48,638 nucleotides of DNA from DATMNI01 sp035570275. GTDB taxonomy: Bacteria; Acidobacteriota; Terriglobia; Bryobacterales; Bryobacteraceae. This document shows positions 26,089 to 33,911 of the stretch, piece by piece. Positions within the stretch are counted from its first letter, which is position 1, and each line of letters opens with the position of its first letter. The notes under the pieces are model-generated. The model did no database searches and had not been told where the DNA came from. It saw only the letters and a list, made by a program, of their open reading frames with translations. The stretch spans positions 1-48,638 of the forward strand of contig DATMNI010000048.1 in assembly GCA_035570275.1 (NCBI GenBank), written 5' to 3'. The position numbers were made by a program, and so were the translations under genes.

Positions 26089-27357
26089 ATGCGCCCTTAT
26101 CGCGGAGCCGTTCTACTTCTCTTTTGCGTTGCCATTCTGCCCGCCCAGGATGTCCGCCCCAAGGACGTTCGGGAGATCGGCAAGGGTGGCTCCGGGGCCC
26201 TTCCCCGGCTGGTTGAGCTTCTCAAGGACCCCAGCACCGACGTCCGCATTGAGGCCGTGAAACAGATCGCCGAAATCGGTACGCTGCGTAGCCTGGATCC
26301 GCTGATCCTGGCTACCCATGACAACGAACCGGAAGTCCAGATGCGCGCTACCGATGGCCTGGTGAATTTCTTCCTGCCGGGCTATGTTCAAACGGGCTTC
26401 GCCGCGTCCGTGCGGCGCGTGGGTTCCAACATCAAGAGTAAATTCACCGACACCAACGACCAGGTGATCGACCCCTTCATCACGGTGCGGCCCGATGTGA
26501 TCTCGGCCCTGGGCGCCCTGGTCCGGGGCGGTGGCGCCATGGACGTGCGCGCGAATGCCGCCCGCGCCGTGGGCGTGCTGCGCGGCCAGGCCGCGGTCCC
26601 CGATCTGGTGCAGGCCTTGCGCTCGAAGGATACCGGCCTGCTGTACGAATCGTTGGTGGCTCTGCAGAAGATTCGCGACGAATCGGCCGGCCCGCAGATC
26701 GTGTTCCTGCTCCACGATCTTAACCTGAAGGTGCGGATTGCGGCCATCGAAACCACCGGCTTGTTGCGCAATAAAGAAGCCGTGCCCGACCTGACTGAGA
26801 CGCTCAACCGCGCCAAGGATATCAAGGTGCGGCGCGCCGCCCTGACGGCCATGGCCATGCTGCCCACCGACAACAGCCGCCCGGTTTACACGACGTACCT
26901 GCAGGATAAGGACGAAAAACTGCGCGCCGCCGCGGCTGAAGGCTTCGCGCGCCTGCGCAACCCGGCCGACCTGCCCATGCTGGAGAAGGCCTGGCAGGAT
27001 GAAGGAAAGACGCCGCCGCGCCTCTCCCTGGCTTTCGCTCAGGTGATGCTCGGCAAGTCCGAATTGAGCGAGTTCAGCCCGCTCCGCTACCTGATCGACA
27101 ACCTGAATTCAGCCGCGTACAAGGGCGAAGCGCAGCCGTTTCTGGTGGAACTGGCGCGCGATGACCAGGTTCGCAAGTCAATCGTCGGAGCCGCGCAAGC
27201 TGGCACGAAAGACGAAAAGATCGGCTTGGCGCGGGTGCTGGCACGAAGCGGCGACAAGGACAGCGTCGCCGTGCTGCAGAAGCTCAGCAACGACGCCGAC
27301 GGCGAAGTGGCTCAAGAGGGATTGCGGGCGTTGCGGAGCCTGCAGGCAAGGCTGTAA
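26089..27357 (+). CDS. Exported HEAT-repeat protein
   Basis: 422 residues. ATG 26089 directly precedes a signal peptide (AVLLLFCVAILPAQ); the frame extends to 26065 but those residues add nothing. The rest is a string of about eight helical HEAT/PBS-lyase-type repeats, for example ALPRLVELLKDPSTDVRIEA, AVPDLVQALRSKDTGLLYES and AVLQKLSNDADGEVAQEGLR. Such arrays are protein-interaction scaffolds, and here probably periplasmic. It follows the cadherin-like gene by 48 bases in the same direction, so the two may be co-transcribed. Confidence 0.85.
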   Translation: MRPYRGAVLLLFCVAILPAQDVRPKDVREIGKGGSGALPRLVELLKDPSTDVRIEAVKQIAEIGTLRSLDPLILATHDNEPEVQMRATDGLVNFFLPGYVQTGFAASVRRVGSNIKSKFTDTNDQVIDPFITVRPDVISALGALVRGGGAMDVRANAARAVGVLRGQAAVPDLVQALRSKDTGLLYESLVALQKIRDESAGPQIVFLLHDLNLKVRIAAIETTGLLRNKEAVPDLTETLNRAKDIKVRRAALTAMAMLPTDNSRPVYTTYLQDKDEKLRAAAAEGFARLRNPADLPMLEKAWQDEGKTPPRLSLAFAQVMLGKSELSEFSPLRYLIDNLNSAAYKGEAQPFLVELARDDQVRKSIVGAAQAGTKDEKIGLARVLARSGDKDSVAVLQKLSNDADGEVAQEGLRALRSLQARL

Positions 27358-27426
27358 TGTAGGACAGACCATCGCCTTCGGTGGTCTGTCTAGTTTGGCG
27401 GCCTGTCCGGCCTTCCTAAACAGAAC

Positions 27427-27636
27427 CTACTTCGCCTTCTTCTGTTTCTGCTGACCGACGCGCACCTTGACGTGCAGCGTCTTGGCTTCCTGGAATCCTT
27501 TATGATCGTGGCGCGCCACCGCGTCCGCCAGGTACTTGTTCACGTCCGCCTTTTGGGGCAGGACGACCATCAGCGTAAAATTGTCATTGCAGGTTGGGCA
27601 GAAGGGCCGGAACCGCTTTACATTCGGAATTGCCAT
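27427..27636 (-). CDS. Small CxxC protein of unknown function
   Basis: A 69-residue basic protein, MAIPNVKRFRPFCPTCNDNF at the start. One CPTC pair (Cys13, Cys16) suggests a half zinc ribbon or a redox pair; the C-terminus is lysine-rich (GQQKQKKAK). ATG 27636 was chosen because the open frame upstream runs through a REP palindrome and then a degenerate antitoxin (see 27742-27963), which cannot be part of this protein. Found on the opposite strand from its neighbour HEAT gene, converging on it. I do not recognise the family. Confidence 0.55.
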   Translation of the reverse strand: MAIPNVKRFRPFCPTCNDNFTLMVVLPQKADVNKYLADAVARHDHKGFQEAKTLHVKVRVGQQKQKKAK

Positions 27637-27677
27637 AACTGTTTGATAGTTTAACACGCCCGCGCTAGCGGGCTTCT

Positions 27678-27725
27678 GTGGGGCAGGTTGTGAACCTGCG
27701 GCGGATTGGCAATCCGCCTGCCGGG
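27678..27725 (+). repeat. REP-like double palindrome
   Basis: GGGGCAGGTTGTGAACCTGC then GGCGGATTGGCAATCCGCC, almost identical to 20945-20992. It has landed between the small CxxC gene and the antitoxin remnant. Confidence 0.8.
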
Positions 27726-27741
27726 GCGATGGCATAGTCCT

Positions 27742-27963
27742 CATGAGGGCAAGCCACACTGCGTTCACTGATTCCGCATTCTTAAAGGCGCGCGCCACGT
27801 CAGGGTCTGGCAACACGGCCGGCGCTCCGCGATGTACTCGCTCGGCGAGTCGATTCGGCTTGGAGTTTGCGTACTCGAAACGGTATTTCGGCCGGAGCCC
27901 ATCGGACCGTTTCGGCGTGACCTTAGTCGTGCTTATGCGGGTGACGGCCGATCTCGATATCAT
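27742..27963 (-). pseudogene. Orphan antitoxin-like paralogue, 3' end lost in a REP element
   Basis: From ATG 27963 the minus strand encodes KVTPKRSDGLRPKYRFEYAN, SKPNRLAERV and DPDVARAFKNAESVNAVWLA, closely similar to the antitoxin at 28926-29168. The normal end is replaced: after MRTMPSPRQ the frame enters the REP palindrome at 27725 and runs on without a stop into the small CxxC gene (27427-27636). No toxin gene lies upstream; an unrelated frame ends there with GRHPHKHD. It is either a decayed copy or an orphan antitoxin with an altered tail. Confidence 0.65.
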
Positions 27964-28042
27964 ACAACTGTGCCGGATCGTTTTCGAGTAGAGATGCGGG
28001 ACTGAGAGCGGGAGACTCACCCGTCAGAAATGAGGAGCCCAA

Positions 28043-28774
28043 ATGGCCGTCACGACAATTGAGTGGACCGAGTCTACGTGGAACCCATCCACCGGGTGTG
28101 ACGCGATTAGCCCTGGCTGCGATCACTGCTACGCGGAGAGATTGGCTCTGCGGTTGAAGGCAATGGGCCAAAAGAAATACGCCAACGGGTTCCAGCTCAC
28201 CGTCCATCCAGACACACTGGAACTGCCGCTTCGCTGGAAGAAGCCGCAACGGATTTTCGTCAACTCCATGAGCGATCTGTTCCATCAGGATGTGCCCTTG
28301 ACTTACATCCGGCAGGTCTTCTCAACCATGCGGCGCGCGCACTGGCACCAGTTCCAGGTGCTCACCAAACGCTCCGGCAGACTGCTGGCTTTGCATGAGG
28401 AACTCGACTGGCCGCCCAACGTCTGGATGGGGGTGAGCGTGGAAAGCGCACCGTTCAAGACGAGGATCGACCATTTGAGAAGAACCAATGCCGCCGTCAA
28501 ATTCCTGTCTTTGGAACCGGTGCTTGGTCCATTAGGAACGCTGGATCTTCGGAACATCGACTGGGTGATTGTGGGTGGAGAATCGGGTCCGGGCGCCAGG
28601 CCCATGCTGAAGGAATGGGTGAGCGAGATACTTGAGCAGTGCGATAACGCCCACGTCCCGTTTTTCTTCAAGCAGTGGGGCGGCGTTCAGAAGAAGCGCA
28701 CCGGCCGCAGCCTGGATGGAAGAACCTACGACGCGATGCCGGCAACTGCACAACAACTGGTAGTCCTCGGATGA
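28043..28774 (+). CDS. DUF5131 (phage Gp37/Gp68) family protein
   Basis: 243 residues. It starts MAVTTIEWTESTWNPSTGCD and carries Cys19, Cys26 and Cys29 (C-x6-C-x2-CYAE), a radical-SAM-like iron-sulfur motif typical of the family. Further signatures are RIFVNSMSDLFH, LTKRSGRL, NVWMGVSVES, FLSLEPVLGPL, WVIVGGESGPGARPM and PFFFKQWGG. The family is found in phages, plasmids and accessory islands, sometimes beside three-Cys-motif (TcmP) partner genes; its reaction is not established. Here no TcmP gene is seen. The gene is bracketed by two paralogous antitoxin sequences on the other strand, which suggests that it arrived by recombination. The whole gene looks intact. Confidence 0.85.
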   Translation: MAVTTIEWTESTWNPSTGCDAISPGCDHCYAERLALRLKAMGQKKYANGFQLTVHPDTLELPLRWKKPQRIFVNSMSDLFHQDVPLTYIRQVFSTMRRAHWHQFQVLTKRSGRLLALHEELDWPPNVWMGVSVESAPFKTRIDHLRRTNAAVKFLSLEPVLGPLGTLDLRNIDWVIVGGESGPGARPMLKEWVSEILEQCDNAHVPFFFKQWGGVQKKRTGRSLDGRTYDAMPATAQQLVVLG

Positions 28775-28808
28775 ACGGCCGCAGGCGCCGCACAGGACAC
28801 ACGGCCGG

Positions 28809-28880
28809 GCGTCCCAGTCCGTATTGCCAGCGTACCAGCAGCGGGTCGTCGCGGTCGGCGGTCAAGATCACATCGGAGGT
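28809..28880 (-). pseudogene. 72-bp fragment copied from the vWA gene at 40693-43218
   Basis: Bases 28809-28880 match 41335-41406 at all but about three positions. On the minus strand it encodes ILTADRDDPLLVRWQYGLGR, residues 609-628 of the vWA protein. Flanking sequence does not match. It lies between the DUF5131 gene and the antitoxin. Confidence 0.8.
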
Positions 28881-28925
28881 CAGTTTCTTGGGGTCCGTTG
28901 AAGCGCCGCAATCAGCATAATGAAT

Positions 28926-29168
28926 TCAGCGATTCCCAGGAGCGCGGCGGCCCGGCATTGTCGTCATCAATGCCCGCAACACGGCGTTCACCGATTCTGC
29001 ATTCTTGAAAACCCGGGCCACGTCAGGGTCCAGCAACACGGCCACCGCTCCAGGGGTTACCCGCTCCGCGAATCGATTCGGCTTGGAGGTTGCGTAATCG
29101 AAACGGTACTGGGGCCGAAGTGCATCGGCCCGTTTCGGCTTGACCTTAGTTTGTGGTGTACTCTTCAT
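28926..29168 (-). CDS. Antitoxin of a BrnT-type toxin-antitoxin pair
   Basis: 80 residues, from ATG 29168, which overlaps the toxin stop by 23 bases. It has no obvious ribbon-helix-helix, but the phrase VLLDPDVARVFKNAESVNAV followed by RALMTTM is one I associate with short antitoxin-like proteins encoded next to BrnT toxins. The role as antitoxin is inferred from its place and overlap with the toxin. The N-terminus is basic (KSTPQTKVKPKRADALRP). A paralogue stands 1.2 kb away at 27742-27963. Confidence 0.65.
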   Translation of the reverse strand: MKSTPQTKVKPKRADALRPQYRFDYATSKPNRFAERVTPGAVAVLLDPDVARVFKNAESVNAVLRALMTTMPGRRAPGNR

Positions 29169-29436
29169 AATCTTGACGCTCCCTCTTTGTGACCGGCCGG
29201 GCGCTGATGATCCCAACGCGCTCGCTCCCTTGCTCCGCAAAACTGACCAACAATAGCCGCCGGGCCGTCGAATGGCCGATGATGATCTCGCGCTGCTCGT
29301 CGGCGGAGTGTTCTTCGTCCAAGAAGATGCGCGCCAGTGGATCGCTGAACACCAAAACCGCCTCGGCAAAGCTCACATTGTGCTTCCGGATGTTGGCTTG
29401 TGCCTTCCGTGGGTGCCATTCAAACACCAAAGACAT
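29146..29436 (-). CDS. brnT: BrnT-family toxin
   Basis: 96 residues. The BrnT signature is complete: FEWHPRKAQANIRKHNVSFA, EAVLVFSDPLA, DEEHSADEQREIIIGHST, RRLLLVSF and ISARPVTKRERQDYE. BrnT toxins are RelE-like ribonucleases that stop translation and are neutralised by the partner; the complex represses its own operon. Here the toxin gene comes first and the antitoxin follows with overlap. The usual catalytic and substrate-binding residues near the end (RPVTKRERQDYE) appear intact. Confidence 0.85.
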   Translation of the reverse strand: MSLVFEWHPRKAQANIRKHNVSFAEAVLVFSDPLARIFLDEEHSADEQREIIIGHSTARRLLLVSFAEQGSERVGIISARPVTKRERQDYEEYTTN

Positions 29437-29787
29437 CGCGTCTGACTACAAGCATAGCGGGATTCACTGCGGGCGGAGCACCCCTCGCCTGTACTATAGG
29501 CGTCAAAACAAAGCCGTAGCCAAGACGACTTCGGTTCGCGAGATCCCGTCGCGGGCTCGTGTTCGGCCGCTAACCATTTGGTGCGCGATAGCCGCGGGAG
29601 CCGCTCTCTCCGAGTGGCGTGTGATGCGACCGGAGCTTATCGGAATTGGATCTCTGACCCGCAGTAACCATCCTCCGGCAGAGCCGGGGGAACTCTCAAC
29701 CGATTAGATGTCTGGCGTTCTTCATTTGGCCGAACCGACGGCGCGGCTCACACGGTTGAGAATTCCGTTTGGCCCAATCGGAATTCG
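29437..29787. other. Gene-free stretch
   Basis: About 350 bases between brnT and the end of the ADOP permease gene. It should contain the toxin-antitoxin promoter on the minus strand. I see no coding pattern or repeat. Confidence 0.3.
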
Positions 29788-32208
29788 TCACTCGCTCCTC
29801 AATGCCGTCGCCAGATCCACGCGTCCCACTCGCCGGGCCGGCACAAAAGCCGCGACCGCCGCAACCGCCACCATGGCAACCCCCGCGGCGATCAGCGTCC
29901 AGGCATCGTGCGGGCTGACTTCGAACAGAAGCGGCGCGATGAGCCGGGCTCCTGCCCACGCACCCACTACTCCGAGGATCACCCCTGCGACCGCCAATTC
30001 CAGAGCCTGCCGCACCACCAGCACCGTTACGTTGAGTAACTGGGCTCCCATCGCCAGACGGATTCCCATCTCGCGCGTCCGGTGTCTGGTCGAGTAGGCG
30101 ATCAGCGCGTAAAGCCCACTCCCCGCCAGCAGTATCCCCGCCAGCGCGAACGCCCCCATGATCCGCAGACTGAATCGCTGGCGCCCCAGCGCTTTCTCCA
30201 TGTACTGGTTCATAGTGGATTCGGCCACCGCCACATCCGCGTCTACCGCCGCGACCTGCTGGCGCAGTTGCCCACCGGTCAAGCCCTTCGTTCGCACCGT
30301 CCAGAAGAAATTGCTGGCTAGGAATCGCGCCAACTGGGGCCGAAGCTGCCAGATAGGCACATAGACGCACGGAGTGGCGGGTTCATCCAGCGCCGATTCC
30401 CGCATGCTCGCCGCCACGCCCACTACTTCGACTTCCCGCGGTCCGTCCGGGTTGTCTTCCAACAGGATGTGCGTACCCACCGGGTCGCGATCCTTCCAGT
30501 AAAGCTTGGCCAGCGCTTCGGAAATGATCGCCACGTGAGTTTGGTTCTGGCCGTCGCGATCCGTGAATTCGCGCCCGCGCATCATCGGCACGCCCATTGC
30601 ACGGAAAAAGGACCCATCGATCATGCGATATTGTGCAGTGGGCTTTTCTTTTTCAGTGGCTGGGGGCTGCCCCACGATCGTGAAGTCGCTGCTCGCGATC
30701 GGCCCGCTCAGGGGCAGAATCGACGTAGCGCCCACCTCGCTCACGCCCCCCATCGACCGGATTCGCGCGTACAGCTTGTCGTGAAACACCGCGATCGACT
30801 CCGGCGTGCGGTATCGCGTGGAAGGCAGCGCCAGGCGCAGGGTGAGCAGACCCTCCGGTTGAAACCCCGGATTCAGCGTTATCAACCGGTGGAAGCTCTT
30901 CAGCATTAGCCCCGCGCCCGTGAGCAGCACCAGCGAAAACGCGACCTCCAGCACTACCAGCAACCTGCGCAGATTGCTGCGCGATCGCGTCGCTGTGCTG
31001 GCTCGTCCCTCGCCGCGCAATGAATCGGCGAGATTGCCATGGCTCGCTTGCCACGCAGGAAACACCCCCAGCAGCAGCCCGCAGATCGATGTCGCGCCCA
31101 GAGCACAGGCGAGCACGGTGGAATCCAGCCGCACCTCTTGCGCCCGCGGCAACTCCACGGGACTCAGCGCAAGCAACAGCGGTACGCCCCACGCCCCCAG
31201 AACCATGCCGAGTAAGCCGCCCCCCAGGCTCAACACAACGCTCTCGATCAGCAGTTGTCGCGCCATCTGCCAGCGCGTTCCGCCCAAAGCGGCGCGGATT
31301 GCCATCTCTTGCCGCCGCGCCGACGCTTTCGCCACCAGCAGGCTGGAGACGTTGGCGCACGCAATCAGCAGCACCAGCACGACCGCGAACATCAGCGTTA
31401 ACAGCGTCTGCCGGCTCGGACCTGTCAGATCTTCCCGCATCGAAACGGGTACGATCGTCACCATGCCTGCCGTAAAAGTTGGATACTCGCGCCGCAGGTC
31501 CGCCGCGATTCGGTCCAGGTCGCCGCTCGCCTGCGCCGCGCTGACACCCGGCTTCAACCGGGCGAAGACGCGAAGAAACGCCGTGGAGCGACGTGCGTCG
31601 CGGAAGGGGTCGGTCTCGATCACAAGCGGCACCGCGAACTCGTTCGCTACACTGCGGAAAGTGAAGCTCTGCGGCAGCACGCCTACCACGGTGTAGGGCT
31701 CGCCGTTGAGTCGCACCATGCTGCCGACCACGTCCCGGCGCCCTCCGTAGCGCCGCTGCCACAGCTTCCACGTGAAGACCACCACCTTGGGATTCTCCGG
31801 CCGGGCGTCCTCCGGCACGATCGTGCGGCCCACCGCCGCCTCCACGCCCAGCATGGTGAAGAAGTTGCCGGAGGCGCGCACGCCCAGCAGGCGCTCCGGA
31901 TTGGCTTCGCCGGTCAGGTTTGCGTTCCAGAATCCTTGCGCGGAGACGTCCTCGAAGACGCGGTTCCGCTCGCGCACATCCCGGTAAAACGGAATATTGA
32001 AAGGCCATTTCTGTCCATCCGGACGGATTTGGTACAAGGCCGCCAGTTGCTCGGGCCGCCGCAGCGCCAGCGGTTCCAGCAGCACGGACTTCACTACCGT
32101 GAACACGCTGGTGTTGGCGCCGATGCTCAGCGCCAATGCCAGGACGGCGGGGATCGTAAAGCCGGGGTCTTTCCAGAGAGCACGAAAAGCGTATCGCAGG
32201 TGGTTCAT
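29788..32208 (-). CDS. ADOP-type MacB/FtsX ABC permease
   Basis: 806 residues from ATG 32208, preceded by GGAGGTG at a good distance; the frame upstream to 32271 is not protein-like. It has the duplicated layout of the acidobacterial orphan permeases: a first membrane helix (about 18-40, FTIPAVLALALSIGANTSVF), a MacB periplasmic core, an FtsX block of three helices (about 285-385, LLTLMFAVVLVLLIACANVS), a helix and second core (RRLLVVLEVAFSLVLLTGAG), and a final three-helix FtsX block to the end (GRVDLATALRSE). No ATP-binding protein gene is nearby, hence 'orphan'. Related MacB proteins drive lipoprotein or drug export. It is divergent from a LysR-type gene. Confidence 0.88.
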   Translation of the reverse strand: MNHLRYAFRALWKDPGFTIPAVLALALSIGANTSVFTVVKSVLLEPLALRRPEQLAALYQIRPDGQKWPFNIPFYRDVRERNRVFEDVSAQGFWNANLTGEANPERLLGVRASGNFFTMLGVEAAVGRTIVPEDARPENPKVVVFTWKLWQRRYGGRRDVVGSMVRLNGEPYTVVGVLPQSFTFRSVANEFAVPLVIETDPFRDARRSTAFLRVFARLKPGVSAAQASGDLDRIAADLRREYPTFTAGMVTIVPVSMREDLTGPSRQTLLTLMFAVVLVLLIACANVSSLLVAKASARRQEMAIRAALGGTRWQMARQLLIESVVLSLGGGLLGMVLGAWGVPLLLALSPVELPRAQEVRLDSTVLACALGATSICGLLLGVFPAWQASHGNLADSLRGEGRASTATRSRSNLRRLLVVLEVAFSLVLLTGAGLMLKSFHRLITLNPGFQPEGLLTLRLALPSTRYRTPESIAVFHDKLYARIRSMGGVSEVGATSILPLSGPIASSDFTIVGQPPATEKEKPTAQYRMIDGSFFRAMGVPMMRGREFTDRDGQNQTHVAIISEALAKLYWKDRDPVGTHILLEDNPDGPREVEVVGVAASMRESALDEPATPCVYVPIWQLRPQLARFLASNFFWTVRTKGLTGGQLRQQVAAVDADVAVAESTMNQYMEKALGRQRFSLRIMGAFALAGILLAGSGLYALIAYSTRHRTREMGIRLAMGAQLLNVTVLVVRQALELAVAGVILGVVGAWAGARLIAPLLFEVSPHDAWTLIAAGVAMVAVAAVAAFVPARRVGRVDLATALRSE

Positions 32209-32313
32209 AAATGACACCTCCGCTTCACCGGGGAAGCCGCAAGCAATGATCGTGCGCCCAGCATACGCCATGAGTCAAATTAATTGTGTACATAGCAACC
32301 ATGCGGAATAATA
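32209..32313. promoter_or_regulatory. Divergent promoter region, ADOP permease / LysR regulator
   Basis: 105 bases between divergent starts, as is usual when a LysR regulator controls its neighbour. An AT-rich stretch (CAAATTAATTGTGTACATAG at about 32276-32295) is the likeliest promoter core. I cannot define a reliable T-N11-A operator by eye. Confidence 0.45.
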
Positions 32314-33219
32314 ATGGTTGATATGGAACTCGAAATTCGTCATCTGAAGCTGGTGGAAACCATCGCCACCGAAGGCGCCATGACCCGTGCCGCCGCGCAC
32401 CTCTACATGACACAATCGGCGTTGAGCCACCAGCTCGCCGGTCTCGAGGAAGCGCTTGGAATCAGTCTCTTCCGGCGAGTGCCCCGCGGCATGATCCTGA
32501 CCCCGGCCGGCGAAAAACTCCTGGATTGCGCGCGATCGGTGTTGCCCATGGTCCGTGAAGCGCTCGAGTCCGTGACTGCCGCCGAATCCGAAGCTCAGGG
32601 CACGCTGCGCATCTCCACCGAGTGCTACACCTGCTACCATTGGCTTCCGTCGCGGCTCAAAGCGTTCCAGGCGAGCTTCCCGCGTGTGGAAGTGGAGATC
32701 GTCGTCGAGGCTACGCGCCGCCCCATCGAAGCGCTTCTCGCGGGCGAACTAGATCTCGCCATCGTCTCCGACCTGCCCACTCAGGCGGCGATCACCAGCC
32801 GCCCGCTCTTCGAAGACGAAATGGTCGCGATCCTCAGTCCCGAACATCACCTGGCGCCGCGGCGCAGTCTGAGTCCTCAGGATTTCGTCGCCGAGCGGCT
32901 CATTACGTACTCCCTGCCCCTTCAGCAACTTGGTATTTACAAGCAATTCCTGCATCCCGCCGGCGTCACTCCCACGCGGATTTCGCGCGTGGATCTCACC
33001 GAGGCCATCGTCGAAATGGTCAAGGCGAATCTGGGGATCGCAATCCTTGCGCGTTGGGCGATCGCCCGTCACCTGAACGCCGCGACCCTCAAGGTGCTTC
33101 CACTGGGCCGCCGCGGCTTCCACCGGAAATGGTATGCCGTGACCATGAAGTCGCGCCGCCCGTCGACACATCTCGGATCCTTCGTCGATCTCCTTGTAGA
33201 AAGAGGCGTGCTGGTCTGA
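32314..33219 (+). CDS. LysR-family regulator, MetR-like
   Basis: 301 residues. The N-terminal helix-turn-helix reads GAMTRAAAHLYMTQSALSHQ (about 26-45), followed by the linker helix. The effector domain has RISTECYTCYHWLPSRLKAF, then LDLAIVSDLP, DEMVAILSPEHHLA and MVKANLGIAILARWAI, which resemble the MetR branch that binds homocysteine in enterobacteria. The ligand here is unknown. ATG 32314 or 32323 could be the start. It is divergent from the ADOP gene and probably controls it and itself. Confidence 0.85.
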   Translation: MVDMELEIRHLKLVETIATEGAMTRAAAHLYMTQSALSHQLAGLEEALGISLFRRVPRGMILTPAGEKLLDCARSVLPMVREALESVTAAESEAQGTLRISTECYTCYHWLPSRLKAFQASFPRVEVEIVVEATRRPIEALLAGELDLAIVSDLPTQAAITSRPLFEDEMVAILSPEHHLAPRRSLSPQDFVAERLITYSLPLQQLGIYKQFLHPAGVTPTRISRVDLTEAIVEMVKANLGIAILARWAIARHLNAATLKVLPLGRRGFHRKWYAVTMKSRRPSTHLGSFVDLLVERGVLV

Positions 33220-33911
33220 TCAACCGAATCTGTCCCGTGCGAAAACCAACCCGCGGATCTGCCGGCGACTCCACTCTCCAGGCAAACAGCGCTCCGAGCG
33301 GATCGGCCACTCGTTAAAGCTCAGATCAATCCCACCCCCGGTGACCTCGTTATTGGTCCGAAACGGCCTTCTGAGAGACCACCTCCCCGGCCAGTGTGCG
33401 CAGGGCTGACTTCCTCCAAGGACTTCGCGTTCCTTTGGCTCCTTTCAGCGGGTTCGCTGGTTCTTCGTCGGCTTCCCACGACTCGGCTCATTACCGTCGC
33501 CAAGCCGACTTGCGGGGAGTAATCCGAAGCCTTGTCCGAGTGGCGGATGACGGCGCACCTGTGCCTGACACGCATTGGGAGACCAGTCGAAACGGAATCG
33601 GCTAGAAACCAAAATGTTACATCCTACCTGGGTACAACATATCCCCTGCGACCCACGATGTGCGCTTCGGGATGAACCTTTTGGGCGGCCTTGCTGATTT
33701 CGATTGATACTCGCCGTCGTTGACAGGGCTTTACTGCGGCGGCGCGAGATTGCCCACAACATTGGTTCGAATTTGACGCACGGAGGTTGTTATGACCCCA
33801 AAGCCACCTTGACACTTGGCGTTCGGCCGCTGATGACCGGCCTCGCTTGGATGAGTCGCCGCGTTTGGCACAATGAACGCTTGTGATTTTCGGCCTGGGG
33901 TGCTCAAGAGA
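33220..33911. other. Gene-free stretch with possible coding debris
   Basis: About 690 bases downstream of the LysR gene and of the sensor-kinase gene. No intact gene. On the minus strand at about 33624-33730 a frame reads VSIEISKAAQKVHPEAHIVG and ends shortly after at a stop, which looks like the tail of a small protein, but no start or family is recognisable. Confidence 0.3.
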
